Shown here: positions 13,239 through 20,361 of the stretch, piece by piece | Numbering within the stretch: the stretch's first letter is position 1 | How the letters are laid out: every line of letters begins with the position of its first letter | Assembly (NCBI GenBank): GCA_028871595.1 | Contig: JAGWMT010000026.1 | Location: 1 to 20,361, forward strand | Direction: 5' to 3' | DNA: 20,361 nucleotides | Source: Elusimicrobiota bacterium | Lineage (GTDB): Bacteria; Elusimicrobiota; Elusimicrobia; UBA1565; UBA9628 | Position numbers and translations under genes: made by a program | Notes under the pieces: generated by a model | What the model saw: the letters and a program-made list of their open reading frames with translations, nothing else | Told to the model about the DNA's origin: nothing | Databases searched by the model: none

Positions 13239-13899
13239 TGAAGTCCTCGACCAGGAGCCCGTAGGGCGCCCGCTCGGAGCGCGGCGTTTTCCGCAGGATG
13301 ATGTCGTCCTCGAAGACGACCTCGGTCGCCGGCTGGTCGGGCTTGTACGAACCGATGCTCCGGTAGCCCTTCACGCGGCATTCCAAGACCTGAGGAGTGT
13401 CGCGCACGATCTTGATCTCGGTGAGGGTCAGAGTGGTCTTGCCCTGCGCGGCCTTGAGGTTCTCCACCGTGCCGCCGCGCTTGAGCATGTCGTTTGCTTT
13501 GCCCTGAAAGTCCTCGGTCATCATCGAGAAGGCGAGCCGGAAATTCGCGTCGTAGGTGTAGATGTTGAGCTCCGTGAAGAACCGCTCGAACAACGAAAGG
13601 AAGTTCTTCACTTCCGCCTCGCTCACCGGAGGCTGCCTGCCGCTGTCGGGCAGCGCCTGCGTCTGTCCCGCGCCGTCGATCCGAATGACCACCGGCGGAC
13701 GGCTCATCTGGACTCGGACCATGATCAAAGCCAGGAGCGCCACGGTGGTCGAAAGCCAGACCGCCACCCAGAGCGCCCGATTGGCGCTTTCGAGACTTCC
13801 CCACACCTCGTAGTAGGCTGGCTCCGCCAACGCCGCCTCAGGCGCGGCTGTCGCTTTCTCCGGGGCGGCGCGCTTTTTGCCGAGGAGTCGTTCGATCAA
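13216..13899 (-). CDS. VirB8/TraE-like T4SS protein
   Basis: VirB8 is an inner-membrane protein that nucleates T4SS assembly, with a periplasmic NTF2-like domain. This 227-residue protein has a short cytoplasmic part, one transmembrane helix (about 43-62, ALWVAVWLSTTVALLALIMV) and a periplasmic domain. The latter includes RPPVVIRIDGAG, FERFFTELNIYTYDANFRLA and VFEDDIILRKTPRSERAPYG, most like the TraE/TraK branch. I chose a TTG start at 13899 because GGAGG lies 7 bases upstream and the TTGA overlaps the virB6 stop. The frame stays open much further upstream, but only as a shadow of virB6; no ATG exists between the virB6 stop and the conserved part. Confidence 0.85.
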   Translation of the reverse strand: MIERLLGKKRAAPEKATAAPEAALAEPAYYEVWGSLESANRALWVAVWLSTTVALLALIMVRVQMSRPPVVIRIDGAGQTQALPDSGRQPPVSEAEVKNFLSLFERFFTELNIYTYDANFRLAFSMMTEDFQGKANDMLKRGGTVENLKAAQGKTTLTLTEIKIVRDTPQVLECRVKGYRSIGSYKPDQPATEVVFEDDIILRKTPRSERAPYGLLVEDFNESVFKR

Positions 13900-14870
13900 G
13901 CGGCTCCCTCCGGAGCCTTCGGCTGCCCGCTTCTGCCCTTGGGTCCGCCGAAGAGCCTGCGGTACGCGAGCGTGGCGGTCGCGGGGATCGGATGGTGGAA
14001 GAGGCTCTGCTTCTCCTCGGGAGAGGCGCGCTTGAATTTCTCGATCTCCCGGCTCAGCGCCCTCCCCGCGCCGAGCTTCTTGGCGACCATGATCGTCTGA
14101 ACCGTTCCGAACGCGGCTTCTCCGAACGCCGCGATGTTCTCTCCCGAGAGAAGGCGGGCGGACAGGATCGGGGTGCCCAGCACCATAAGGAGGAACGAGA
14201 CGTTCACCGTCAAGATTCCCAGGTAGTCGTTGGCGGCGCCCATGCCGGAGTCGGCCGCGATGGGGTTCAACGTGAGCCAAACCCGCACGACGAGCCGCAG
14301 GAAGAACGTCCAGAAGGCGACTTGGAAGGAGTTCGCGATCCAGCCGCGCGTCACCTGCGTGGTCTTCTGATTGATCCCGCAGACGATGGCGATGGGACCG
14401 AAGGCGAACAGAAGGCTCAAGAAACAGCCCTGCAGCATGACGATCACGTCCCGGGCGGTGACCGCGATCAAGCTGCTCAGGAAAAGGATGATCTCCTGGA
14501 TCGAGTTGATCGGGTGGAGCAGGATGTTGAGAGTCGGAATCCCCGTCCCCGCGCCGTGGAAGCTTTGCACGAGGAAGTCCCCCCACTGCTCCTCGCTGAG
14601 AACGGCGAAAGACATGATCTGGGAGACCCGGACGATGAAGTAGAACAGACGTTGGTAGCACACCAGCGCCATCATGGCGACGAGGCACCGGACGAGCAGG
14701 CCCCCGTAGTCGGGATACTGGCGCGCCTTCATGCCCTGGATGTTCATCTCGAAGATCGAGAACGGGATGATGAACGCCAGCATGGCGAGCGCGATCGCGT
14801 TCGTGACGCCCGCCAGGCCCGAGAGCTTTGAGGGTATCTGCGAGATGTCGAGAAGCAGGCTGGGATTCAC
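13896..14870 (-). CDS. VirB6/TrbL-like T4SS membrane protein
   Basis: This is a polytopic inner-membrane component of the DNA-transfer channel. The 324 residues have about six hydrophobic segments (roughly 22-40, 57-80, 124-140, 143-165, 180-200 and 217-240). The conserved loop pattern of the family follows the central segments (LLFAFGPIAIVCGINQKTT), and the C-terminus is basic and soluble. The start is GTG at 14870, overlapping the stop of the VirB5-like gene as GTGA, with GGAGG 6 bases upstream. Its own stop overlaps the virB8 start. The family call rests on topology, size and gene order more than on residue motifs. Confidence 0.82.
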   Translation of the reverse strand: MNPSLLLDISQIPSKLSGLAGVTNAIALAMLAFIIPFSIFEMNIQGMKARQYPDYGGLLVRCLVAMMALVCYQRLFYFIVRVSQIMSFAVLSEEQWGDFLVQSFHGAGTGIPTLNILLHPINSIQEIILFLSSLIAVTARDVIVMLQGCFLSLLFAFGPIAIVCGINQKTTQVTRGWIANSFQVAFWTFFLRLVVRVWLTLNPIAADSGMGAANDYLGILTVNVSFLLMVLGTPILSARLLSGENIAAFGEAAFGTVQTIMVAKKLGAGRALSREIEKFKRASPEEKQSLFHHPIPATATLAYRRLFGGPKGRSGQPKAPEGAA

Positions 14871-15565
14871 TGGTCGCCTCCTTGGCTTTGCGCGGCCGGC
14901 TCCTGGTAGCCAGGAGCGCGGGTCTTGATGCCGCGGCGCATGCTTTCGATGAGCCGCGACTCGCTGCCCTGCTGGCGCGCCGAGCCGGCGAGCTGCATGG
15001 ACAGGAGTTGGATGATGCGGAGATTGTCCTCGTGCACCTGGGTCATGACCTGGATCTGAATGCCTTGGGCCTTGGCCGAGAGGTTCGCCGCGTCCTTGGG
15101 GGCCAATCCCTGGGCGTTGTTCGAGATGTTCTCCCCGAGTTTGCGGTTGGCGATGAGATTCGCGGCCTCGTCCCCGGCGTAGCGGATGTTGCTCGACACC
15201 GCCTGGTCGAGGCTCTGGAAGAACTTGTCGACGGCGGTGCTGGTGTTGTAGCTCTGAGAGAAGGTCTGCTGGAACTGCGCCTGGAGCGAGTCGTTCTCCC
15301 GCGCCTGCGCCGTCTTGATCTGGGCGGCAACGTTCTGGAAGATGCCTTTCCCGGAGTTGAGCTGCTTGAAATCGTTGAAGTAGCGCACCGAGGCGTCGTA
15401 GTTCTGCTTTAGGATGGCGATCTCTTCAACGACCTTCAGCTGCATGAACGCGTGAAAGGCCTTGTCCTCTGCGTACTGCATGGCGGAGATCGGATTGGGA
15501 CCGAGCTGCGCCGAGGCTTGCCGCGCGCTTGCCAGCATGGCGATGGCTATGACGATGCGTCTCAT
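14867..15565 (-). CDS. VirB5/TrbJ-like T4SS protein
   Basis: This 232-residue protein has a Sec signal peptide (MRRIVIAIAMLASARQASA, cleaved before QLGP) and a long, mostly helical mature part rich in Gln, Asn and Ala. This is the layout of VirB5/TrbJ, the minor pilus or periplasmic adhesin component. Helices are evident in YAEDKAFHAFMQLKVVEEIA and AQFQQTFSQSYNTSTAVDKF, and the tail (RRGIKTRAPGYQEPAAQSQGG) is disordered. The ATG at 15565 overlaps the virB4 stop as ATGA and has GGAGG 5 bases upstream. The same frame is open upstream, but only as a shadow of virB4. Confidence 0.8.
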   Translation of the reverse strand: MRRIVIAIAMLASARQASAQLGPNPISAMQYAEDKAFHAFMQLKVVEEIAILKQNYDASVRYFNDFKQLNSGKGIFQNVAAQIKTAQARENDSLQAQFQQTFSQSYNTSTAVDKFFQSLDQAVSSNIRYAGDEAANLIANRKLGENISNNAQGLAPKDAANLSAKAQGIQIQVMTQVHEDNLRIIQLLSMQLAGSARQQGSESRLIESMRRGIKTRAPGYQEPAAQSQGGDQ

Positions 15566-18000
15566 TTTTCCTCCGTGAGCTTGAGCAGCAATTCCGCTTC
15601 CGATAGCCCGGGGTTCTCGGCGCGGACGCGGCTCTCGCGAACATGATCCTTGGCGTCGGTCGTGCAAATCCAGTAGTCCAGCGGGCAGGGCTCGATGCGA
15701 GCGACCAGCGAGTGGCCGCCGTATTTCACGAACAAGTCCGAGAAGACCCGGGGTTTCGACTGCAGGTGCTTGACGGCCTCGACCTCGTTGGCGTTCAGCT
15801 CGAACTGGCTCAGCAGCTCGTGGCCCTTCGTGAGCTTGAGGACGTACTTGATGTAGCTGTTGGTGATGATTGCGTTGGCCGCCTTCGTGTCCAGGAAGTC
15901 CTTGGGCGACTGGGAGATGGAGAAGACGGCTCCGTTGAACTTGCGCGCCGTGCGGTAGAGGTTCTCGATCAGCTCGGCGCCCACGTCGTCGTTGAAAAAC
16001 TTCCAGCCTTCGTCGATGACGATGATCTTCTTGAGGTTGCGGTTGAGCAGCTTCCCCCAGATGATCGAGCGGATGACGAAGAAATACACGCTCTGCAGGT
16101 CCGGATGGTTCTCCAGGTTTTGGAGGTCGAAGACGACCATGCGCTTGGAGATGTCGAGGTTGCCCGGCCGGTTGAAGAGGCGGCCGTACATGCCGGAGGT
16201 CCAAAGCTCCAGCGAGTCGGCGTATTTCTTGGCGGCGGGATACTCGGAGGCGAGGGCTCCCAATTCCTTGCGAACATCGGCCAGAAGCACCTCGGCCTTC
16301 TTCGCGTAAGCCGCCTTGACCGCCTTTTCCAGGAAGCCCTTCTCGTAGGTCGAAATCGCCTGGCCCGGGGCCGCGCACATGCGCGAGACCAGCAGCAGGA
16401 GGTAGGCGACCGCGTCGTCGTCGTACTGCCCGCCCGGCGCGATCTGCTCGCGGCGAGGGAACGGGTTGAAGCCGAACTCGTCGGAGAGCGAGACCTCCAG
16501 GTACTCACCGTCGAAGACCTTGGCCATTTTCCGGTAGGAGCCGCCGACGTCGATGATAATGACGTGGTTGTCCTGGGACTCGACCATGAAGTTGTTGAGC
16601 AGGTAGTTCGTCGTGAAGCTCTTGCCCGAGCCCGTCGTTCCCAGGACGAGCCCGTGCTTGGCGGGAAGGTCGCCGTCGAAGGGGTCGAGGCCGACGAGTT
16701 CGCCGAGCGGCGTCTCGACGAGCATCTTCTTGTCCTTGCTGCCGCGCCAGGAGCCCGTCAGCGGCAGGAAGCCCGCCAAGGCGTTGGTCTGGACGTAGAA
16801 CTGCCGGTCGTTGAGCTCGCCGTGCCCGGGAACCGGCTGGAGGAACAGCCGGAAGTGGTTCATGTCGTCCGAGACGGCCTCCGCCGAAGCGAAGTCGCGG
16901 AAGGCTCCCAGAACGGGGTTGGTCTTATCTCGCAGCTCGTCGAGGCTTCCCGCCCGCACGAGGACGGACAACGAGAACCGGAACAGCCTTTGCGCCGAGC
17001 CGCGGATTTCCGTGATCAGTTCGTCCAATTCCAAATGCTTCTGCTCGGCCTCGTAATTCTTGCTCCAGGTCGAGAAGGCCAAGGTCCGGGTGATGTTAGT
17101 CTTGAGCTTGAGGCTCGAGATCGCAGCCTCGCTGTCGAGGGAATGGATGGTCAGGCAAAGATCGGTGTCGGGCCACAGGGCGTTGAGCAGCCGCTGGGTG
17201 TAACCCAGGTGCGCGGCCTCGGGCAGGCGGAGCAGGCTCAGGCCGCGGAAATAGGAGTCGCCGACCTGCACGTGATCGAAGTCTTCCTTCAAGGCGCTGA
17301 AGAGGACCTGCTCGCGCAGCGTGCGAAAGGGCGAGAGGCGCTTCAGGTCGAGCGTGCCGCCGCGGCCGGGATTCAAGTGCCGGAACGCGAGGTCGAGCGT
17401 CTCTTGGGGAGGCAGCTTTCTGAAGCGCAGGCCCATGCTGTGCAGGCGCTCTGAAAGCAGCTGCTCGACCGCCGAGTGCTCCCGAAGTCGGCCCTTGTGG
17501 AAGTCCGCCGCGGACTCGCGCAGGGGCCGGGGATAGGTCGGCAGCAGCCAGGTCATCGGCGTCTTGCGGTTCTTCGGATGGCTCGTCACGAACAGGAAGA
17601 AGCGGCGGCGCTGTACGAACTTGCTCTCGATGAACTCCGTCTTCTTGTCGGTGATGAGGCGCGTCAGCTTGTCCGGGGAGCTGCCGAGGACGTTGCGCCG
17701 GTACTCGCCGAGGGTCTCCGCGTCCCCTTCCCTGATCTGAACCAGGAATTGAAGGGTGATGTCCGGAGGCAGCGAGTTCAGGAACGAGCGCGCCTGCGCG
17801 CCGAAGAGATCGACCTTGGCCGGGTCCATCAGGAATACGTTTTCGGGCTCGACCTCGTAGGCCGTCGAGAAGTCGAGATTGACCCCGACCAGGGCCCCGT
17901 CGCGCAGGCTCCAAAGGTTGAGGTGCTGCGCCAGCGGGGCTGCCTTAGGCCCGTGCAGGAGCGAGCGCAGATTCGTCAGCCCGAGTTCGACCCCGTTCAT
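15562..18000 (-). CDS. VirB4/TraC-type conjugation ATPase
   Basis: This is the largest and most conserved T4SS motor, an inner-membrane-associated ATPase that drives pilus biogenesis and DNA transfer. The 812-residue length is normal. Walker A is GTTGSGKS (454-461) and Walker B is KIIVIDEGWKF with Asp663-Glu664. A third motif, SISQSPKDF with Gln697, and the C-terminal PLDYWICTTDAKD, typical of the TraC/VirB4 group, are present. The N-terminal half carries the usual VirB4 N-domain, including LAGFLPLTGSWRGSKDK before the nucleotide-binding part. All catalytic residues look intact. The ATG overlaps the virB3 stop and its stop overlaps the VirB5-like start, so three genes are chained. Confidence 0.97.
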   Translation of the reverse strand: MNGVELGLTNLRSLLHGPKAAPLAQHLNLWSLRDGALVGVNLDFSTAYEVEPENVFLMDPAKVDLFGAQARSFLNSLPPDITLQFLVQIREGDAETLGEYRRNVLGSSPDKLTRLITDKKTEFIESKFVQRRRFFLFVTSHPKNRKTPMTWLLPTYPRPLRESAADFHKGRLREHSAVEQLLSERLHSMGLRFRKLPPQETLDLAFRHLNPGRGGTLDLKRLSPFRTLREQVLFSALKEDFDHVQVGDSYFRGLSLLRLPEAAHLGYTQRLLNALWPDTDLCLTIHSLDSEAAISSLKLKTNITRTLAFSTWSKNYEAEQKHLELDELITEIRGSAQRLFRFSLSVLVRAGSLDELRDKTNPVLGAFRDFASAEAVSDDMNHFRLFLQPVPGHGELNDRQFYVQTNALAGFLPLTGSWRGSKDKKMLVETPLGELVGLDPFDGDLPAKHGLVLGTTGSGKSFTTNYLLNNFMVESQDNHVIIIDVGGSYRKMAKVFDGEYLEVSLSDEFGFNPFPRREQIAPGGQYDDDAVAYLLLLVSRMCAAPGQAISTYEKGFLEKAVKAAYAKKAEVLLADVRKELGALASEYPAAKKYADSLELWTSGMYGRLFNRPGNLDISKRMVVFDLQNLENHPDLQSVYFFVIRSIIWGKLLNRNLKKIIVIDEGWKFFNDDVGAELIENLYRTARKFNGAVFSISQSPKDFLDTKAANAIITNSYIKYVLKLTKGHELLSQFELNANEVEAVKHLQSKPRVFSDLFVKYGGHSLVARIEPCPLDYWICTTDAKDHVRESRVRAENPGLSEAELLLKLTEEK

Positions 18001-18278
18001 TGGATGCCCTCCGCCTCCTCGAAGCCCGGCGTCCTCTTGAACCGGCTCATCAGCACATAGCGCGCGAGGGCCAGCATGTACCCGTCGGGCTTGCCGCGCT
18101 TGAGCGCCCGAAGGCCGAAATAGAGGCAGAGCAGCAGCGCCCCGTTCGTGAACAGGCCTTCCCGGTTGACCATGAACGCCAAGAAGAACGCCAGCATCAT
18201 GACGCAGCCGTCGGCCAGCTCCAGGCCGAGAAACTTGTCCCCGGCGTTGATGTTTCGATAGACCTTGATCGTTTCCAT
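17997..18278 (-). CDS. VirB3-like T4SS membrane protein
   Basis: This 93-residue protein has two hydrophobic segments near the N-terminus (about 24-40 and 45-58), a basic loop between and after them (LRALKRGKPDGY) and a short cytoplasmic tail. That is the size and topology of VirB3/TrbD/TraL, and it lies directly upstream of virB4 with an ATGA overlap. The N-terminus VYRNINAGDKFLGLELADG fits the family's cytoplasmic lead. The frame extends upstream through the ssb shadow, but the ATG at 18278 is the first after the ssb stop. Only a weak Shine-Dalgarno is visible; a very strong GC hairpin ends 10 bases before the ATG. Confidence 0.82.
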   Translation of the reverse strand: METIKVYRNINAGDKFLGLELADGCVMMLAFFLAFMVNREGLFTNGALLLCLYFGLRALKRGKPDGYMLALARYVLMSRFKRTPGFEEAEGIQ

Positions 18279-18288
18279 TTCAAATCGG

Positions 18289-18312
18289 GCCCCGGCCCCG
18301 AGGGGCCGGGGC
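18289..18312. repeat. GC-only hairpin between ssb and virB3
   Basis: A perfect 11-bp inverted repeat, GCCCCGGCCCC and GGGGCCGGGGC, is separated by 2 bases. In the operon transcript it forms an extremely stable hairpin starting 5 bases after the ssb stop and ending 10 bases before the virB3 ATG. No T-tract follows, so it is not a classic terminator. It could block RNA decay or limit virB3 translation. Confidence 0.7.
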
Positions 18313-18316
18313 GCTC

Positions 18317-18739
18317 TTAGACGCCCGCCAGCTCCTGCTGCTTGGCCGCGTCGGGCGCAGCCGGCCGCTTGTGGAGCACCTCGAAGAGGCTGGCCTCCAC
18401 CTCCCAGCGGTACTTCTGCCCTTCCGGCGACTGCCACGTCCGCAGGCGTCCCTCGACGCGCACGCCGTCGCCCTTGCCGAGCGACTCGGCCTGTTGAGCT
18501 ATCGCGCGCCACGCCACCACCGGGACGTAGGCCGTGTCCTTCGAGGGCTGCCCGGCGCCGTTGCGGAACGTCCTCGGCACGGCCAGCATGAACCGCGCCA
18601 GCTTCTTGTCGCCGGTCACGAGACGCGTCTTAGGCGCGTTCACGAGCCGCCCGACCACGACCACTTCGTTGACCTCGGGCAGCGCCGGGAGCTGCCCTTC
18701 CGTCTCCGGCTGCGCCGGAGTCTCCTGATTCTTGTCCAT
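18317..18739 (-). CDS. ssb: Single-stranded DNA-binding protein
   Basis: This is an OB-fold SSB of 140 residues. The OB domain spans about 23-123, with EVVVVGRLVNAPKTRLVTGD, FMLAVPRTF, AYVPVVAWRAIAQQAESLGKGD and VRVEGRLRTWQSPEGQKYRW, the normal SSB progression. The usual acidic tip that recruits partner proteins is absent; the protein ends KQQELAGV. Encoded in the transfer operon, it probably coats the transferred strand. The ATG at 18739 is supported by GGAGG 6 bases upstream; an upstream in-frame ATG overlaps virB2 and adds a non-conserved stretch. Confidence 0.93.
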   Translation of the reverse strand: MDKNQETPAQPETEGQLPALPEVNEVVVVGRLVNAPKTRLVTGDKKLARFMLAVPRTFRNGAGQPSKDTAYVPVVAWRAIAQQAESLGKGDGVRVEGRLRTWQSPEGQKYRWEVEASLFEVLHKRPAAPDAAKQQELAGV

Positions 18740-18815
18740 CGCGCTCCTCCTCTTGTCGAACTCCCTCATCCACCGCGCGACGAGAACGCCCGCGTGGATG
18801 TACGGCGGACGCCGC

Positions 18816-19121
18816 TCAGACCCCCGCAAGCTTGCGCAGGAGCGCGACGACCGACTGCGAGAGGAAGATCAGCGCTCCCCCTCCGATCACGTAGCCGCCC
18901 CGCCGCATGGCGTCCTGGTCGCCCATCGCGAGGCTGATGCCCACCATGATGACCCCGATGATGAAGATGCCCGGTCCGAGGACCGTCACCATCCAGTTCG
19001 CCGTCGAGGTCAGGAAGCTCCCGACCTGGGCGTCGTTGCCGCCGTACTGGGCGAAGGCCGGCGCGGCCGTCATGAGCAGCAAGCCGGCCGTCATCAGGTT
19101 GTTCTGCATGTTCTTCTTCAT
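18816..19121 (-). CDS. VirB2/TrbC-like pilin
   Basis: This 101-residue protein has a signal peptide ending AFA before QYGG (about residue 24) and two hydrophobic helices (about 42-65 and 76-95) joined by a short polar loop (GDQDAMRRGG). This is the classic VirB2/TrbC major pilin layout. The mature protein of about 77 residues matches known conjugative pilins in size. The ATG at 19121 has GGAGG 5 bases upstream; an alternative ATG at 19133 would add four residues before the basic start. It lies 16 bases after the barrel-TPR gene and 76 bases before ssb. Confidence 0.87.
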   Translation of the reverse strand: MKKNMQNNLMTAGLLLMTAAPAFAQYGGNDAQVGSFLTSTANWMVTVLGPGIFIIGVIMVGISLAMGDQDAMRRGGYVIGGGALIFLSQSVVALLRKLAGV

Positions 19122-19137
19122 TGCGTCCTCCATTGCG

Positions 19138-20361
19138 TCATTGCCGCACCAGCCCTTCGCGGGCCATGGTGTCCAAAAGAGAGTCCGCCTCGACGTTCGC
19201 CGGGTCCCGGCGCAGGATTTCTCCCAGCAGATCGGCGGCGTAGCGCACGTCTTCCGCGCCTTTCTTCGCGTAGCGCACGGAGGCGAGGTAGTAGAGCTTG
19301 AGCAAGTAAAAACGCTCGCGGATCGAGACCGGATAGTCGGTCCGGTAGCGCGCAAGCGCCGCGTCCGCGCGGCCGGCGGCCGCCGTGTCTTCAGGAAAGG
19401 CTCGCTTGAGCGCCAGCGCCGCCTTCACGAACCGCACGTCTCCGCGCTCCTGGCCTGCCAGTTCGTCGAACTGCTTGCGGATGTCTTGCGCCTTGCCCTC
19501 CGTCATCTGTTCCAGGGCCGCAAGCTCGACGACCGATTGGGAGCTCTTGATGATCTCCAGCGTTCTCTCGACGCGGCGTGCCTCCTCGATGTGCCCTGAA
19601 GCCGTGAGACTTCGCGCGACGGCGGCGCGCTCTTCGAACGCGCGCTGCGAAAGCGGGACCAACTCCTCGGCGGGGATGCGGGGAGCCAGGCGCTGGAGGA
19701 GCGCCGCGAGTTGGTCCTTATTGTCGGCGCCGAGGTCCAGGAGCATGACGATGTTCGCGTAGGCCTGAGACTCTCCGCCGGGGGCGGGAGCCAGCGTGGC
19801 GTCGGTCGAGAGCCGGCGGATCTCCGCGCGGCGGAACGCCTCCGCGGCGCGTGAATCCGCGCGCGCGAGCTCGTGGTCATCGGGCGCCAGCAGCGCGGCC
19901 AGGCGGGAAGGCTCCCGGGCTTCCGGGTAACGCTGGTCCTTGAAGTAGCTCTGCGCGGCGGCGTGGTTCTCCTGAGCCAGCGCTTCGGCCTGGCCCTTGG
20001 CCCGGGCGTACTCCTCGTCGATCTCTTCCCGGTAGGTCTCCTGAGGCTTGGTCTTCGGCGTCATGAAGCGGTAGGAGATCGTGAAGCGGTGGTTGAAGGA
20101 GAGAGGCCGGTTCTCGAGCGCGTAGTCCACGATGAACCGCCCGTCCATCGTGTGCAGGCCCATCCCCGCCGACAGTGCGCCGTCGAAGCCGAGCCGGAAG
20201 ACCAGGAGGTCCTGATAGGTATAGGCGAGGCCGAGCCCGGGATGGAGCGAAGGATCGCCCGACGCGCGGCGCGCGGAGAGCAGGACGAGCGCGCGGTCGT
20301 GGTCGACGATTCCCGCCGCCGAGGGACGCGAGGCGGTCTGGAAGGAGAGCCCGGCTCCGCC
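19138..20361 (-). CDS. PorV/PorQ-like barrel fused to a helical TPR-like tail (partial, 5' end off window)
   Basis: The frame is open from the right edge to the stop (407 residues visible). The first ~95 visible residues read as the end of an outer-membrane beta-barrel: PGLGLAYTYQDLLVFRLGF, then GMGLHTMDGRFIVDYALE and HRFTISYRF, a typical aromatic-terminated barrel end of PorV/PorQ-like proteins. A charged, helical part of about 300 residues follows, with repeat-like helices such as AAAQSYFKDQRYPEAREPSR and AADLLGEILRRDPANVEADS, best described as TPR-like. No motif of a relaxase or coupling protein is seen. It precedes virB2 by 16 bases on the same strand and should be cotranscribed. It may anchor or organise the transfer apparatus at the outer membrane; this is inference. 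Confidence 0.72.
   Translation of the reverse strand, partial: GGAGLSFQTASRPSAAGIVDHDRALVLLSARRASGDPSLHPGLGLAYTYQDLLVFRLGFDGALSAGMGLHTMDGRFIVDYALENRPLSFNHRFTISYRFMTPKTKPQETYREEIDEEYARAKGQAEALAQENHAAAQSYFKDQRYPEAREPSRLAALLAPDDHELARADSRAAEAFRRAEIRRLSTDATLAPAPGGESQAYANIVMLLDLGADNKDQLAALLQRLAPRIPAEELVPLSQRAFEERAAVARSLTASGHIEEARRVERTLEIIKSSQSVVELAALEQMTEGKAQDIRKQFDELAGQERGDVRFVKAALALKRAFPEDTAAAGRADAALARYRTDYPVSIRERFYLLKLYYLASVRYAKKGAEDVRYAADLLGEILRRDPANVEADSLLDTMAREGLVRQ

Larger units (their letters stand above)
8984..20361. mobile_element. One end of a putative integrative conjugative element at tRNA-His
   Basis: A large serine recombinase, a toxin-antitoxin pair, an SSB and a nearly complete set of T4SS genes lie on one strand, starting inside the 3' end of tRNA-His and running off the right edge. 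This combination defines an ICE or a remnant of one. The exact attachment point is uncertain within about 8970-9012, because no second copy of the tRNA end occurs in the window. Relaxase, coupling protein, VirB11 ATPase and the other end are not seen and are expected to the right. Confidence 0.8.

Noticed and set aside
13216..14688. 490-codon version of the VirB8 gene
   Set aside because: The upstream part is a shadow frame of virB6; the conserved VirB8 part and a good ribosome site begin at the TTG at 13899.
14867..16378. 503-codon version of the VirB5-like gene
   Set aside because: The extension overlaps virB4 in another frame; the signal peptide and GGAGG place the start at 15565.
15643..17454. 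603-codon open frame on the plus strand
   Set aside because: It lies wholly opposite virB4, which has intact ATPase motifs. Its Val/Leu/Arg/Gly-rich composition is typical of an antisense shadow in GC-rich DNA.

Overview
The window is GC-rich DNA from a Gram-negative bacterium. Outer-membrane barrel sequence, several Sec signal peptides and a VirB-type secretion operon with periplasmic and outer-membrane parts all point that way. A PorV/PorQ-like barrel fused to a TPR tail, next to ordinary housekeeping genes, makes an Elusimicrobiota-like lineage my best guess. That is inference; no rRNA is present to settle it.

Positions 1-8927 look like host chromosome. A split transketolase (C-terminal subunit cut by the left edge, N-terminal subunit complete) is transcribed leftward. 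A DUF421/YetF-type membrane protein and a secreted serpin converge and share their stop codons. A rightward pnp-pdp-upp operon salvages nucleosides. After it come a 27-bp-arm palindrome and a terminator that serves the opposite strand. Next, leftward, are a 73-residue secreted peptide with three C-x-W-P-H-x-C repeats, two abutting FNR-type boxes, an FNR-like regulator with a C-X2-C-X5-C cluster, and an exported TPR protein. Several of these genes have a -10 box only 6-10 bases before the ATG and no Shine-Dalgarno, so leaderless transcripts are likely.

A tRNA-His gene (GTG anticodon, encoded CCA) at 8929-9005 marks a boundary. From there to the right edge everything is on the minus strand and reads as one end of an integrative conjugative element. 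The large serine recombinase ends inside the tRNA. Upstream of it are a CopG-type antitoxin and a BrnT-like toxin, all packed with 1-base gaps behind a near-consensus promoter that carries two GTANNTAC palindromes. Further upstream is a T4SS operon. In transcription order it holds a PorV-like barrel/TPR protein (cut by the right edge), VirB2, SSB, VirB3, VirB4, a VirB5/TrbJ-like protein, VirB6/TrbL, VirB8/TraE, a Pro-rich VirB9-like protein, an unknown 124-residue protein, a short VirB10 C-terminal-domain protein and a possible 53-residue ORF. ATGA/GTGA/TTGA overlaps tie many of these together.

Relaxase, coupling protein, VirB11 and the other attachment site are not in the window and would lie to the right. 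The recombinase would move the element, the toxin-antitoxin pair would stabilise it, and the T4SS would carry the DNA. The main novelties are the C-x-W-P-H-x-C peptide with its FNR-box upstream region, the barrel-TPR protein heading a T4SS operon, and the apparent redistribution of VirB10 parts over two proteins.
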